Assembly: GCA_947460595.1 (NCBI GenBank)
Contig: CANHGS010000001.1
Coordinates: 1 to 64,000 of the forward strand
From: Bacteroidota bacterium
GTDB lineage: Bacteria; Bacteroidota; Bacteroidia; Chitinophagales; Chitinophagaceae
Reading direction: 5' to 3'
DNA length: 64,000 nucleotides
Shown here: positions 55,784 through 64,000 of the stretch, in pieces
Numbering within the stretch: the stretch's first letter is position 1
Layout of the letters: each line of letters begins with the position of its first letter
Notes under the pieces: model-generated
Database searches by the model: none
Told to the model about the DNA's origin: nothing
Seen by the model: only the letters and a program-made list of their open reading frames with translations
Translations under genes and position numbers: made by a program

Positions 55784-56485
55784 TTAGAGGGTGTAAGCTA
55801 CCGTAGCAAGGCTCAAGGATGTTGGATTTCCCTGCATTAAGGCAGAACCGCAGGCTTCTAAAGTGGCCCCAGTAGTTGCTACATCATCAATCAATAAGAG
55901 TTTTTTTTCATGAATAGCTTGCTGATTTGACAGCTGAAAAACGCCTTGCATTTTTTGCCATCTATTTATCCGATTACTACTGGTTTGAGATTCAGAAAAC
56001 CCGGTTCTAATCACTGCGTCTACCACCCATTTATTAGGCCAAACTGATTGAATGCCTTCTGCAATGAGTGCTGCCTGATTATATCCTCTAATTTTTAATT
56101 TTTCAGGATGCAAAGGAAGTGGAATTAGCAGCTCAATTTCTTGAAAGCGTTCGGATTTTGCTAATTGATATCCCAACAGTCTTCCCAAAAACCAACCTAC
56201 TTCTTTGTGTTGTTTGTATTTTAAGGAAACTAATAGTTGGTGTAAGACAGATTCTCTTGAAAAATAGAAAGCAGCAGTGGCAGATGCAATTGGTATTCTC
56301 CCGTAAAAAGATTTTTCTAGGGTATTGCCTGCTGTTGATTCAAAATAAGTGCAGGGCAATAAACTATTACATGTATAACAAAGTATTTCTTTTCGATGAT
56401 CTAAAACTGCATTGCATCCCACACAACAGTGCGGGAAAAGTAAATGTGCAATGCTTTGAAAACTATCTTCTAATAATTGATGCAT
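55784..56485 (-). CDS. ComF family phosphoribosyltransferase-like protein
   Basis: This 233-residue ComF-type protein has an N-terminal zinc-binding motif (LLFPHCCVGCNAVLDHRKEILCYTCNSLLP). The PRTase motif is LLLIDDVATTGATLEACGSAL, with RGYNQAALIAEGI upstream. In other bacteria ComF proteins support DNA uptake in natural transformation. The biochemical activity is not established from sequence. It follows radA at a 38-bp distance on the same strand, a pairing consistent with DNA processing. Confidence 0.9.
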   Translation of the reverse strand: MHQLLEDSFQSIAHLLFPHCCVGCNAVLDHRKEILCYTCNSLLPCTYFESTAGNTLEKSFYGRIPIASATAAFYFSRESVLHQLLVSLKYKQHKEVGWFLGRLLGYQLAKSERFQEIELLIPLPLHPEKLKIRGYNQAALIAEGIQSVWPNKWVVDAVIRTGFSESQTSSNRINRWQKMQGVFQLSNQQAIHEKKLLLIDDVATTGATLEACGSALMQGNPTSLSLATVAYTL

Positions 56486-56523
56486 TCAAAAAAATACAAC
56501 AAGTAATAGTAGCATCAAAGGAA

Positions 56524-57894
56524 CTAAAATAATTGTTGGTAAACTTCATCAACCCTAGAAAGTGCAATTACCTGAATGCCATGATTTTTAGGCTGAAAAC
56601 TTTTTTTATTATACCTGGAAACTATGATTTTTTCAAAGCCTAATTTTTCTGCTTCTGCAATTCTTTGTTCTATTCTATTGACAGCCCTAATTTCTCCATT
56701 CAATCCAACTTCACCTGCAAAACAAATATGACTAGGCAATGGCACATCTTCGTAAGAAGAAAGTAAGGCACAGATTACGGCTAAATCAATACTAGGATCT
56801 TCTACTTTAATGCCTCCAGCAATATTGACAAAAACATCTTTCATGCCAAATTGAAAACCGCCTCTTTTTTCTAACACTGCTAGAAGAAGTTGCAGTCTGC
56901 GCAAATCAAAACCAGTCACCGTTCGCTGCGGTGTGCCGTACACGCTTTGTGTTACAAGCGCTTGCACTTCTATGAGTAAGGGGCGCATGCCTTCTAGTGT
57001 AGCTGCAATTGCAGAACCACTTAGTTGTTCTTCTCTTTGTGCAATTAAAATTTCTGAAGGATTAGAAACAATGCGCATGCCCTCACCTGTCATTTCATAA
57101 ATACCCAATTCAGCAGTGCTACCAAATCTGTTTTTAAGTGTTCTTAAAATCCGATAAGCATAATGTCTATCACCTTCAAATTGTAATACCGTGTCTACTA
57201 AATGTTCTAATACTTTTGGTCCTGCAATGGAACCATCTTTGGTTATATGACCAATGAGGAAAACGGGTGTGCCGGTTTCTTTTGCAAAGCGTTGAAATTC
57301 TCCGGCGCATTCTCTAATCTGAGAAACGGATCCTGCAGATGAATCTATTAAATTAGATTGTAGTGTCTGAATAGAATCTACAATCACCATCTGAGGTTTT
57401 AGCTTTTTAATTTCTTGGAAGATGGTGGCAGTAGAAGTTTCCGTGAGTAAATAAAATTGTTCGTTGTCAATATTTAATCTATCGGCACGCATTTTAATTT
57501 GTTGCTCACTTTCTTCTCCACTAATATAGAGTACCGATGCTTGCTTCATCAACAAGCCAATTTGCAAGAACAACGTGCTTTTTCCAATACCAGGTTCACC
57601 CGCTACAAGAATAATACTGCCTGGAACAATTCCGCCACCTAGTACTCTGTTCAATTCGGAGTCCATGGAATCAATTCGTTTCTCTTCCTTGCTAATTACT
57701 TGATTAAGCGCAATGGTTTTTACTGCTCGTTTGTCATTATGATAAGAGTCCCACTCAATTTCTTTTTGATTACCCTTGTCAATGATTTCTTCCACCAACG
57801 TATTCCATTCATTACAAGAAGGGCACTTGCCCAACCACTTAGCAGATTCATAACCACAATTGCTACAGAAAAATGCTTTTTTAATCTTACTCAT
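56524..57894 (-). CDS. radA: DNA repair protein RadA
   Basis: This 456-residue RecA-like branch-migration helicase has the N-terminal zinc finger Cys10-Cys13-Cys24-Cys27 (CSNCGYESAKWLGKCPSC), Walker A GEPGIGKST (99-107) and KNRFGSTAELG (KNRFG motif). The C-terminal Lon-like domain follows (GFDLRRLQLLLAVLEKRGG, SLYEDVPLPSH-type segment, FAGEVGLNGEIRAVNRIEQRI). It acts in recombinational repair and transformation. A TACCTTTA -7-like box lies 5 bp before ATG. It is the first gene of a probable radA-comF unit. Confidence 0.95.
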   Translation of the reverse strand: MSKIKKAFFCSNCGYESAKWLGKCPSCNEWNTLVEEIIDKGNQKEIEWDSYHNDKRAVKTIALNQVISKEEKRIDSMDSELNRVLGGGIVPGSIILVAGEPGIGKSTLFLQIGLLMKQASVLYISGEESEQQIKMRADRLNIDNEQFYLLTETSTATIFQEIKKLKPQMVIVDSIQTLQSNLIDSSAGSVSQIRECAGEFQRFAKETGTPVFLIGHITKDGSIAGPKVLEHLVDTVLQFEGDRHYAYRILRTLKNRFGSTAELGIYEMTGEGMRIVSNPSEILIAQREEQLSGSAIAATLEGMRPLLIEVQALVTQSVYGTPQRTVTGFDLRRLQLLLAVLEKRGGFQFGMKDVFVNIAGGIKVEDPSIDLAVICALLSSYEDVPLPSHICFAGEVGLNGEIRAVNRIEQRIAEAEKLGFEKIIVSRYNKKSFQPKNHGIQVIALSRVDEVYQQLF

Positions 57895-58470
57895 TGCTGT
57901 AAAGGTAGGTGCAGATTTGGGTTAATTGGAGGGGCAAGTCAATAGGAAACCGAAAAGATTTCAGGCATTTTTAAAAGGCAAAAGGGTCAACATTGCTGCT
58001 GACCCTTTTTACTTACTAACCCATTAAATTCTTCCACTAAATTACGATAATGGGTCAGATGACAAAATAATTTTTTGGTTAATAATACATAATTGTGGGA
58101 GCTGAAATGCCCTAAAATGGGCAAAAAATCATCTAAAACATAGGTTCTGACTAGGTTAAAGCATACTATAAAAAACTAATTTGAATTTTTAGATCCGCAT
58201 TAAATTTAAAAGTAAAAATCAACCATTAAAAAAGTCAATGAGAGAATCAAAATGACAGTAATTATTTTTTATAATGTGTTAAAAAATTTTCAATAATATA
58301 ACAAATAAAATAAATACGACCCAAAACGATAGGTGAAAAATGACTTGAATGTTAAAATAACATTAAAAAAAGATTAAAAAAGTTAATAAAATCTAAATAA
58401 TAAGCAGCTTTTTCGTTATTTGTGCGGTCATTAGAATTGACAAAAGGTTAACAAACCCAAAAACGACAAC
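57895..58470. other. 576-bp gene-free interval between radA and the second SusC gene
   Basis: The interval holds divergent promoters. One hairpin (57980-57989/58000-58009, AAAAGGGTCA/TGACCCTTTT, followed by T on + and a T-rich stretch on minus) looks like a terminator although it sits at two 5' ends. From 58100 to 58460 the DNA is very AT-rich with A and T tracts. I find no ORF, tRNA or convincing operator palindrome. Confidence 0.6.
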
Positions 58471-61400
58471 ATGAGAAAAAAACTGCTACTCAGTTTTTGC
58501 GCGTGGATTTTTGCATTAGTTGCAGGTCTTGCACAAACAACTACTGTTACTGGAAAGGTAACAGATGACAAAGGAAAACCCATTGAAGGGGCTGCCGTGG
58601 TTGAGAAAAAAAGCAAAGGTGGAACAGCCACTGACGCTAACGGTGTTTTCAAATTAACAGTGAAACCAGGAGCTATATTGATTATCTCTGGAACTGGATT
58701 TGAAAAAAGAGAAGTTGCTGCTACTGAAGCTGGGAACGTTTCTTTGAAAACTGCAGATGAAAACCTAAGTGAAGTGGTAGTAACCGCCTTGGGTATCAAA
58801 CGTGAAAAGAAAGCCTTAGGATACGCTGTATCTTCTGTAGGTAAAAAAGACTTGGAACTACGTCCAGAAGGTGACCTTGGTCGCGTTTTGAGTGGTAAAG
58901 CTCCTGGTGTGAATATTGGTGCAACCAGCGGTTTGTCTGGTTCTGGTACCAACATCGTGATTCGTGGTGTGAATACCATCAGTGGTAACTCACAGCCTTT
59001 GTTTGTAGTGGATGGTGTGCCTTTTGATGGCGGTACCAACACACAAGCTTCTTTTGTATATGGTAACCAAACTTCTTCTCGTTTCTTGGATCTTGATCCA
59101 AACAATATTGAGAGTGTTGACGTATTAAAAGGTTTGAGCGCAACTACCATGTATGGTGAGTTGGGTAGAAACGGTGTAATCTTGGTAACTACCAAAAATG
59201 GTGCTACTCAGAAAGCTCGTAAGAAAACTGAAATCACAGTTTCTCAATCAATGTTTACCAATACAGTTGCTAATCTGCCAGAATATAACGAAAGTTATGG
59301 TGGTGGTTTTGACTTGAGCTTGGGTCTGGCTTTCTTCTCTAACTGGGGAGCAAAATTCACCAACCCTGCAGCAACGGTACCTCACCCTTATGATAGGTCT
59401 GCTTTGAATGCTGCATTCCCAGAATTTAAAGGAAAAACATACGAGTATAAATATTATAATAGTGTACCTAATTTCTTTAAAACTGGTACTGTAAGCAATA
59501 CTTCTGTAAACGTTGCTGGTACAACTGGTATTGTAAACTATAACGCCAACTTTGGTTATTTAGATGACCAAGGTTTTGTAAACGGTAATGGTTTAAACAG
59601 AAATACTTTTGGTTTGGGTGGTAGCGCTAAGCTAACCAACAAAGTAACCGTGAGTGGTACTTTCAACTATGTAAGTACTGATCAAAAATCTCCTCCAACT
59701 TCTACCAGCTTTGGTTCTAGTGCAACGGCAACCTCTGTATTCGGAGACGTCATGTACACACCAACAGCCGTTGATTTGATGGGTCTTCCTTGGGAGAATC
59801 CAATTACCAAAGGACACGTTTATTATCGTGCTGGTAATGATATCCAAAACCCAATCTGGACCACATACAATGCCTTTACACAGGATAAAGTAAACCGTGC
59901 TTATGGTAACTTACAAATCCGTTATGAAGTATTGAAAGGTTTGAACTTAAGCTATCGCGTAGGTTTTGATAACTATTCTGAGTTCCAAATGTATGCGCAG
60001 AATAAAGGTGGTCAACAATATGCTACAGGTATCTACCGTACTACTGCTGGCAACAACAATATCTGGGACCACACTGCTTTGGCGTCTTACAAAACAGATA
60101 TCAACAGCAACTGGGATTTGAACGTAGATGCGGGTGTTAACTCTAGAGAGAACACTTATTCTCAAACTGGTACTTTTAGCAGAGACCAATTGGTATATGG
60201 CTTGTTAGACCATACCAACTTTATCACGCACGATATTGTGTCTGAGAATGGTTCTGATATGGACTATAAAGTAAAATCTCAATCAATTGGAGCATTTGCT
60301 TCAGCTACTTTTGGTTATAACCAATACCTATTCATTAACGTAGGTGGACGTAATAGCTGGACTTCTACTTTGGAAAAAGCTAACCGTAGCATTTTCTATC
60401 CTAGCACCAGTGTATCATTTATTCCAACACAAGCTATTCCAGCTTTGCAGAATAATAAATACATCAATTACTTGAAAGTTCGTGTTGGTTACTCAACTTC
60501 TGCAGGTTTCCCAGGTGCTTATGAAACAAGACCTGTATTGGGTATTGCAACTCGTACATTCTTAGATAGAGCAAGCACACCGGTTAACTCAAACGCTATT
60601 AGCAGTACCTTACCTAACCCAGATTTGAAGCCTGAGTTACAGCAAGAATTTGAAGCAGGTATTGACGGTAAATTCTTGAAAAACCGTTTGACCTTAGATT
60701 TGACTTTGTACAATAGGATTTCTAAAAATCAATTGTTGAACAGAGATTTGGATCCTTCTTCTGGTTATTCTTCTATCAAAATCAACGCAGGTCAGGTTTC
60801 TAACAAAGGTGTGGAAATGGGACTTGGATACACTTTTGTACAAAACAAAGCTTGGAACTGGAAAGTGGACGCCTTGTGGACCATTAACCAAAGCATGGTT
60901 TCTGATGTTCCTAAAGATTTGAAAGAAATTGTCTATGCTGGTTATACCACCTTGGGTAACTTTGCTATCAATGGTCAACCTTTGGGTGTAATCAAAGGAT
61001 ACTATTGGGAGCGTGAAGCAAAAACTGGTCAGCGTATAGTTAGTGCTACTGGTGATTATGTATCTTCTCAGAACATTGGTATTATTGGTGATCCAACTCC
61101 AAAATACAAATTGACTGGTATTTCTAACCTGTCTTATAAAGGATTAAGCTTCCGTATGCAGTGGGAATACACTTGTGGTGGAGACATGTACTCTTCTACA
61201 ACTCGTTCTCTAATTGCTCGTGGTGTTACAAAAGATACAGAATTTGACCGTGCTGCTCCTTACTTGTTGCCAGGTGTTGACGCAAACGGAAATCCTAATA
61301 GGGTTCAGACTTCTGCTACACAAGCCTTCTTTAACAACGGATTTGGACCTGATGAATCAGGTATCTATGATGCAACTTTGATCCGTTTAAGAGAATTGTC

Positions 61401-61626
61401 TTTAGCATATAGCCTGCCTGAAAAGTTATTGGCTAAAACACCATTTGGTGGTGTGTCATTCACATTGTCTGGAACCAATCTCTGGTACAATGCTCCTAAC
61501 TTCCCTAAGTATGCCAACTTTGATCCTGAAACCAATGGTTTGGGTGTGAGCAATGGTAAGGGCTTGGAGTTTATTACTGGACCTTCATCACGCAGAATTG
61601 GTGCAAGCTTGAGAATCACCTTCTAA
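58471..61626 (+). CDS. SusC/RagA-type TonB-dependent transporter (locus 2)
   Basis: This 1051-residue transporter has a signal peptide (MRKKLLLSFCAWIFALVAGLAQ), a carboxypeptidase-like regulatory domain (VTGKVTDDKGKPIEGAAVVEKKSKG) and the VVVTALGIKREKKALGYAV motif before the plug (LFVVDGVPFDGG, YGELGRNGVILVTTKNG). A large barrel follows, ending RRIGASLRITF. The ALGIKREKK variant differs from locus 1 (IGYGSARKK), so the two are distant paralogues. No carbohydrate enzyme is visible in this part, so the substrate is unknown; peptides or glycans are possible. Confidence 0.94.
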   Translation: MRKKLLLSFCAWIFALVAGLAQTTTVTGKVTDDKGKPIEGAAVVEKKSKGGTATDANGVFKLTVKPGAILIISGTGFEKREVAATEAGNVSLKTADENLSEVVVTALGIKREKKALGYAVSSVGKKDLELRPEGDLGRVLSGKAPGVNIGATSGLSGSGTNIVIRGVNTISGNSQPLFVVDGVPFDGGTNTQASFVYGNQTSSRFLDLDPNNIESVDVLKGLSATTMYGELGRNGVILVTTKNGATQKARKKTEITVSQSMFTNTVANLPEYNESYGGGFDLSLGLAFFSNWGAKFTNPAATVPHPYDRSALNAAFPEFKGKTYEYKYYNSVPNFFKTGTVSNTSVNVAGTTGIVNYNANFGYLDDQGFVNGNGLNRNTFGLGGSAKLTNKVTVSGTFNYVSTDQKSPPTSTSFGSSATATSVFGDVMYTPTAVDLMGLPWENPITKGHVYYRAGNDIQNPIWTTYNAFTQDKVNRAYGNLQIRYEVLKGLNLSYRVGFDNYSEFQMYAQNKGGQQYATGIYRTTAGNNNIWDHTALASYKTDINSNWDLNVDAGVNSRENTYSQTGTFSRDQLVYGLLDHTNFITHDIVSENGSDMDYKVKSQSIGAFASATFGYNQYLFINVGGRNSWTSTLEKANRSIFYPSTSVSFIPTQAIPALQNNKYINYLKVRVGYSTSAGFPGAYETRPVLGIATRTFLDRASTPVNSNAISSTLPNPDLKPELQQEFEAGIDGKFLKNRLTLDLTLYNRISKNQLLNRDLDPSSGYSSIKINAGQVSNKGVEMGLGYTFVQNKAWNWKVDALWTINQSMVSDVPKDLKEIVYAGYTTLGNFAINGQPLGVIKGYYWEREAKTGQRIVSATGDYVSSQNIGIIGDPTPKYKLTGISNLSYKGLSFRMQWEYTCGGDMYSSTTRSLIARGVTKDTEFDRAAPYLLPGVDANGNPNRVQTSATQAFFNNGFGPDESGIYDATLIRLRELSLAYSLPEKLLAKTPFGGVSFTLSGTNLWYNAPNFPKYANFDPETNGLGVSNGKGLEFITGPSSRRIGASLRITF

Positions 61627-61648
61627 TAACAACTTAATATTTAGTAAT

Positions 61649-63337
61649 ATGAGATATTCGAAATTTATTATCTGCCTAGGATTACTAGCTACCACATTGG
61701 GAGCTTGTAATAAAAAACTGGACAGCTTATTGGATAATCCCAATGCGCCTTCTCCTGCCACTGCAGACGTGGACCTTTCATTGAACCAGATTCAGTTGGC
61801 CTTTAGAGGCTTCTATGGTACTGCTTCTACTTTGGGTGCAGAACTTTCTCGCCAACAATCTTGGTTTGGACCAATTTATGCTAATGGATACAGTCCCGGA
61901 ACTTTTGATGGTTTGTGGAGTACTGCTTATTCTAGCATTTTTGTAAACGCTGACGCGATGATTCCTGTGGCTACAACACAGAAAAAATTCATTCAGTCAG
62001 GTATTGCAAAAGTGTTGAAAGCTTATACCTTGGGTACCTTGGTTGATCAGTTTGGAGATATTCCTTACACTGAAGCAGTTCAGGGTGCGGCCAATACCAA
62101 TCCTAAGATTGACAAGGGTGCTGATGTTTATGTAAAAGCCTTGGCTTTGTTAGATGACGCTATTGCTGACTTTAATAAAACAGGTGCTGCTGCTGGTCCT
62201 ACCAATGACTTATTCTATGGTGGTTCTGCTGATAACTGGAAAAAAGCTGCCAAGTCTTTGAAATTAAAGTTCTTGATGAACACAAGATTAGTAGACGCAA
62301 CCGCTTCTGCTAAAATTGCAGCATTGGTTACTGAGAATGACTTGGTTACCACTGATGCTCAAGATTTCAACTTTAAATATGGTACTAACATTTCTTCTCC
62401 AGATAGCCGTCATCCTAAATATGCTGGTAACTACAACGTGAATGGTCAGGTTGGTGAGTATTTAAGTACTTATTTTATGGACTTAGTTGTTAGGGAAAAA
62501 ACTGGAACAGTTTCTACTTTGGATCCACGTAGAAGGTATTATTTCTATCGTCAAAATACCAACTATGTAAACGTGAATCAAACCACTTTGACTTGTGCAT
62601 TTGTTGCAAATCCTGCACACTATCCTGCAACTATGCCTTTCTGCTTAGTAGGTGGTAACTCAGGATATTGGGGTAGAGACCATGGTGACAACTCTGGAAC
62701 TCCTCCCGATGGAGCATTTAGAACTACTTATGGGGTTTACCCTGCAGGTGGTGAGTTTGACGCAAGTGCTGGTGGTGCCGTTAAGCAAGTTATGGGTGGC
62801 CGTGGTGCTGGTGTTGATCCAATTTGGAACTCTTCTTTCACTTATTTTGTGGAAGCTGAAGCTGCGCTTAGACTGGGTATTACTGCTGGTGGAACTGCTA
62901 GAGCATTGTTGAGCAAAGCCTTGTATGCTTCTATTAATAAAGTTGTTGGTTTCCCAACATCAATTGGTTATACATTGAGTGCTGCTCAATTAGCGTTGGT
63001 TCCAACCACTGCTCAAATTGATACTTATGTAAACTTTGTATTGGCTCAGTATGACGCTGCTACCACTGATGACGCTCGTTTGAATATCATCATGAAGGAA
63101 TACTATATTGCTGCATGGGGTAATGGTGTTGAAACTTATAACTCTTACAGAAGAACTGGTAAGCCTGATAATATCCAATTAGTAGTTACTACTTCTAGTC
63201 CAGGTGTTTTCATGAGGTCTTTCACCTATCCTTCAGTGTATATTAACAGAAACTTGAATGCGCCTACCCAGAAAACACCTGGTGTTGCTGCAAACAAAGT
63301 ATTCTGGGATAACAACCCTGATAATTTCATCAAATAA
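61649..63337 (+). CDS. SusD-like lipoprotein (locus 2, SusD/RagB superfamily)
   Basis: This 562-residue lipoprotein has Cys20 (LLATTLGACNKK). Helical segments such as LKAYTLGTLVDQFGDIPYTEAVQG, WKKAAKSLKLKFLMNTRLVD and EYYIAAWGNGVETYNSYRRTGKPDN fit the SusD-like superfamily 2 (SusD-RagB variant), distinct from the locus 1 SusD. It begins 22 bp after the transporter and should form the surface lid of the second uptake system. Confidence 0.92.
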   Translation: MRYSKFIICLGLLATTLGACNKKLDSLLDNPNAPSPATADVDLSLNQIQLAFRGFYGTASTLGAELSRQQSWFGPIYANGYSPGTFDGLWSTAYSSIFVNADAMIPVATTQKKFIQSGIAKVLKAYTLGTLVDQFGDIPYTEAVQGAANTNPKIDKGADVYVKALALLDDAIADFNKTGAAAGPTNDLFYGGSADNWKKAAKSLKLKFLMNTRLVDATASAKIAALVTENDLVTTDAQDFNFKYGTNISSPDSRHPKYAGNYNVNGQVGEYLSTYFMDLVVREKTGTVSTLDPRRRYYFYRQNTNYVNVNQTTLTCAFVANPAHYPATMPFCLVGGNSGYWGRDHGDNSGTPPDGAFRTTYGVYPAGGEFDASAGGAVKQVMGGRGAGVDPIWNSSFTYFVEAEAALRLGITAGGTARALLSKALYASINKVVGFPTSIGYTLSAAQLALVPTTAQIDTYVNFVLAQYDAATTDDARLNIIMKEYYIAAWGNGVETYNSYRRTGKPDNIQLVVTTSSPGVFMRSFTYPSVYINRNLNAPTQKTPGVAANKVFWDNNPDNFIK

Positions 63338-63349
63338 AATTCAGCAATC

Positions 63350-64000
63350 ATGAAGAAAATCCTAAACATATTCAGTGTTGCAGCAATTCTACTATTTGCT
63401 GTTTCCTGTAAAAAAGCCGAAAACTCCAATCCTTTGTCAGATGTGGCAAATTTTGGTAAGGGCGCGTATATTACTTTAGCTAGTAATATTAACCTGAACC
63501 TAAACTATGCCCAAATTGCAACATCCAAAGTGGGTGTTAAAGTAAACCAATACAACAACGGAAACGATGTTGATAAAATCAAGGTTTATGTAGTACAAGG
63601 AGCCAATTCTAACCCAACTTCTTGGAAATTGGTGAAAACCGTTACCTATGCAGGCGAGGGTACAGAACTAAGTGCCACTGGTGCTGAAGTTGCTACTGCA
63701 TTGGGTGTTGCACCTGCAGCTTTGACTCCAGGTAATTTCTACACTTTTTACAATCAGGTACTTACCAAAAGTGGTGAAACCTATGATATCAGCAATATTA
63801 ACAGTGCCCTTGAAAGTGGATCTTTCTATGGAGTATGTTTCCGTTGGACTGCATCTGTGGTTTGTCCTTTTGTTGCCCCAATGGCTGGTAACTATAAAGT
63901 AGTTCAAGATGACTGGCAAGACTGGTCTCCTGGTGATATTGTAAAAGTGACCGATGGTCCTGGTGCTAACCAAATCAACCTCGGTCAGGTTTGGCCTAAT
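63350..64000 (+). CDS. Lipoprotein of the second SusCD locus (truncated at window end)
   Basis: The frame is open from ATG 63350 to the edge, about 217 residues. It has a lipoprotein signal with Cys20 (LLFAVSCKKAE). The body is beta-rich and secreted-looking, with DVDKIKVYVVQGANSNPTSWK and MAGNYKVVQDDWQDWSPGDI. I do not recognise a family. Position 12 bp after the SusD-like gene suggests a surface accessory or substrate-binding protein of this locus. The C-terminus is not visible. Confidence 0.75.
   Translation, partial: MKKILNIFSVAAILLFAVSCKKAENSNPLSDVANFGKGAYITLASNINLNLNYAQIATSKVGVKVNQYNNGNDVDKIKVYVVQGANSNPTSWKLVKTVTYAGEGTELSATGAEVATALGVAPAALTPGNFYTFYNQVLTKSGETYDISNINSALESGSFYGVCFRWTASVVCPFVAPMAGNYKVVQDDWQDWSPGDIVKVTDGPGANQINLGQVWPN

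Noticed and set aside
58200..58460. Very AT-rich interval as a replication origin
   Set aside because: No cluster of DnaA boxes and no dnaA/dnaN nearby; it is more likely the upstream region of a PUL promoter.

Overview
The window comes from a Bacteroidetes chromosome, most likely Chitinophagaceae and resembling Sediminibacterium. The placement is inferred from gene style, not from a search. Supporting signs are two SusC/SusD outer-membrane uptake loci, a GH13 amylase with a type IX secretion C-terminal tail, the gliding lipoprotein gene gldH, a LytS/LytTR-type two-component pair, many lipoproteins, and promoters of the Bacteroidetes type (TTTG, then 19-20 nt, then TAnnTTTG). The DNA is moderately AT-rich. 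I see no rRNA, tRNA, insertion sequence, prophage or CRISPR array.

Layout. 1-9.3 kb: a truncated S9 peptidase, an AhpD-like protein, an isolated 2-oxoacid:ferredoxin oxidoreductase beta subunit, an orphan NarL-type regulator, tsaC, a large propeller histidine kinase with its LytTR regulator, and rnhB. 9.4-19 kb: mostly housekeeping genes (ctaA, a DAG-kinase-like protein, fabH, an alpha/beta hydrolase, DoxX, an HGSNAT-like acyltransferase, typA, obgE) and a predicted outer-membrane barrel protein. 19.1-25.5 kb: a phenylacetyl-CoA degradation block on the minus strand, in two units, paaABCD-G-I-Y and paaR-paaE. Each unit is preceded by a near-identical palindrome that fits a PaaR-type TetR operator. 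25.6-31.5 kb: a PfkB kinase, asd behind a structured leader, nnrD, a DUF2461 protein and ligA.

31.6-42.5 kb is a complete starch-type utilization locus: a NUDIX/winged-helix regulator, a secreted GH13 enzyme, SusC, SusD and two related SusE/SusF-like lipoproteins, closed by a strong terminator. Palindromes of TGTGTA/TACACA type lie in the regulator's promoter region and twice in the GH13 promoter. 42.6-57.9 kb: yicC, gldH coupled to a kinase/regulator pair, a degenerate arginase-like protein, dacB, mutL, an M3 peptidase, a RicT-like protein with a long Q/G/P/R tail, holB, gpx, comF and radA. From 58.5 kb a second SusC/SusD locus starts and runs off the end.

The most notable signal is upstream of asd. 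A promoter is followed at once by a 15-codon ORF (MMMTLKHTKRVKKPL) with nine Met, Thr or Lys codons. Mutually exclusive RNA pairings and a Rho-independent terminator follow, just before the gene for the shared enzyme of Met, Thr and Lys synthesis. This looks like a ribosome-mediated attenuator for the aspartate family. Two further structured, G-run-containing elements lie upstream of tsaC and of the LytTR regulator.
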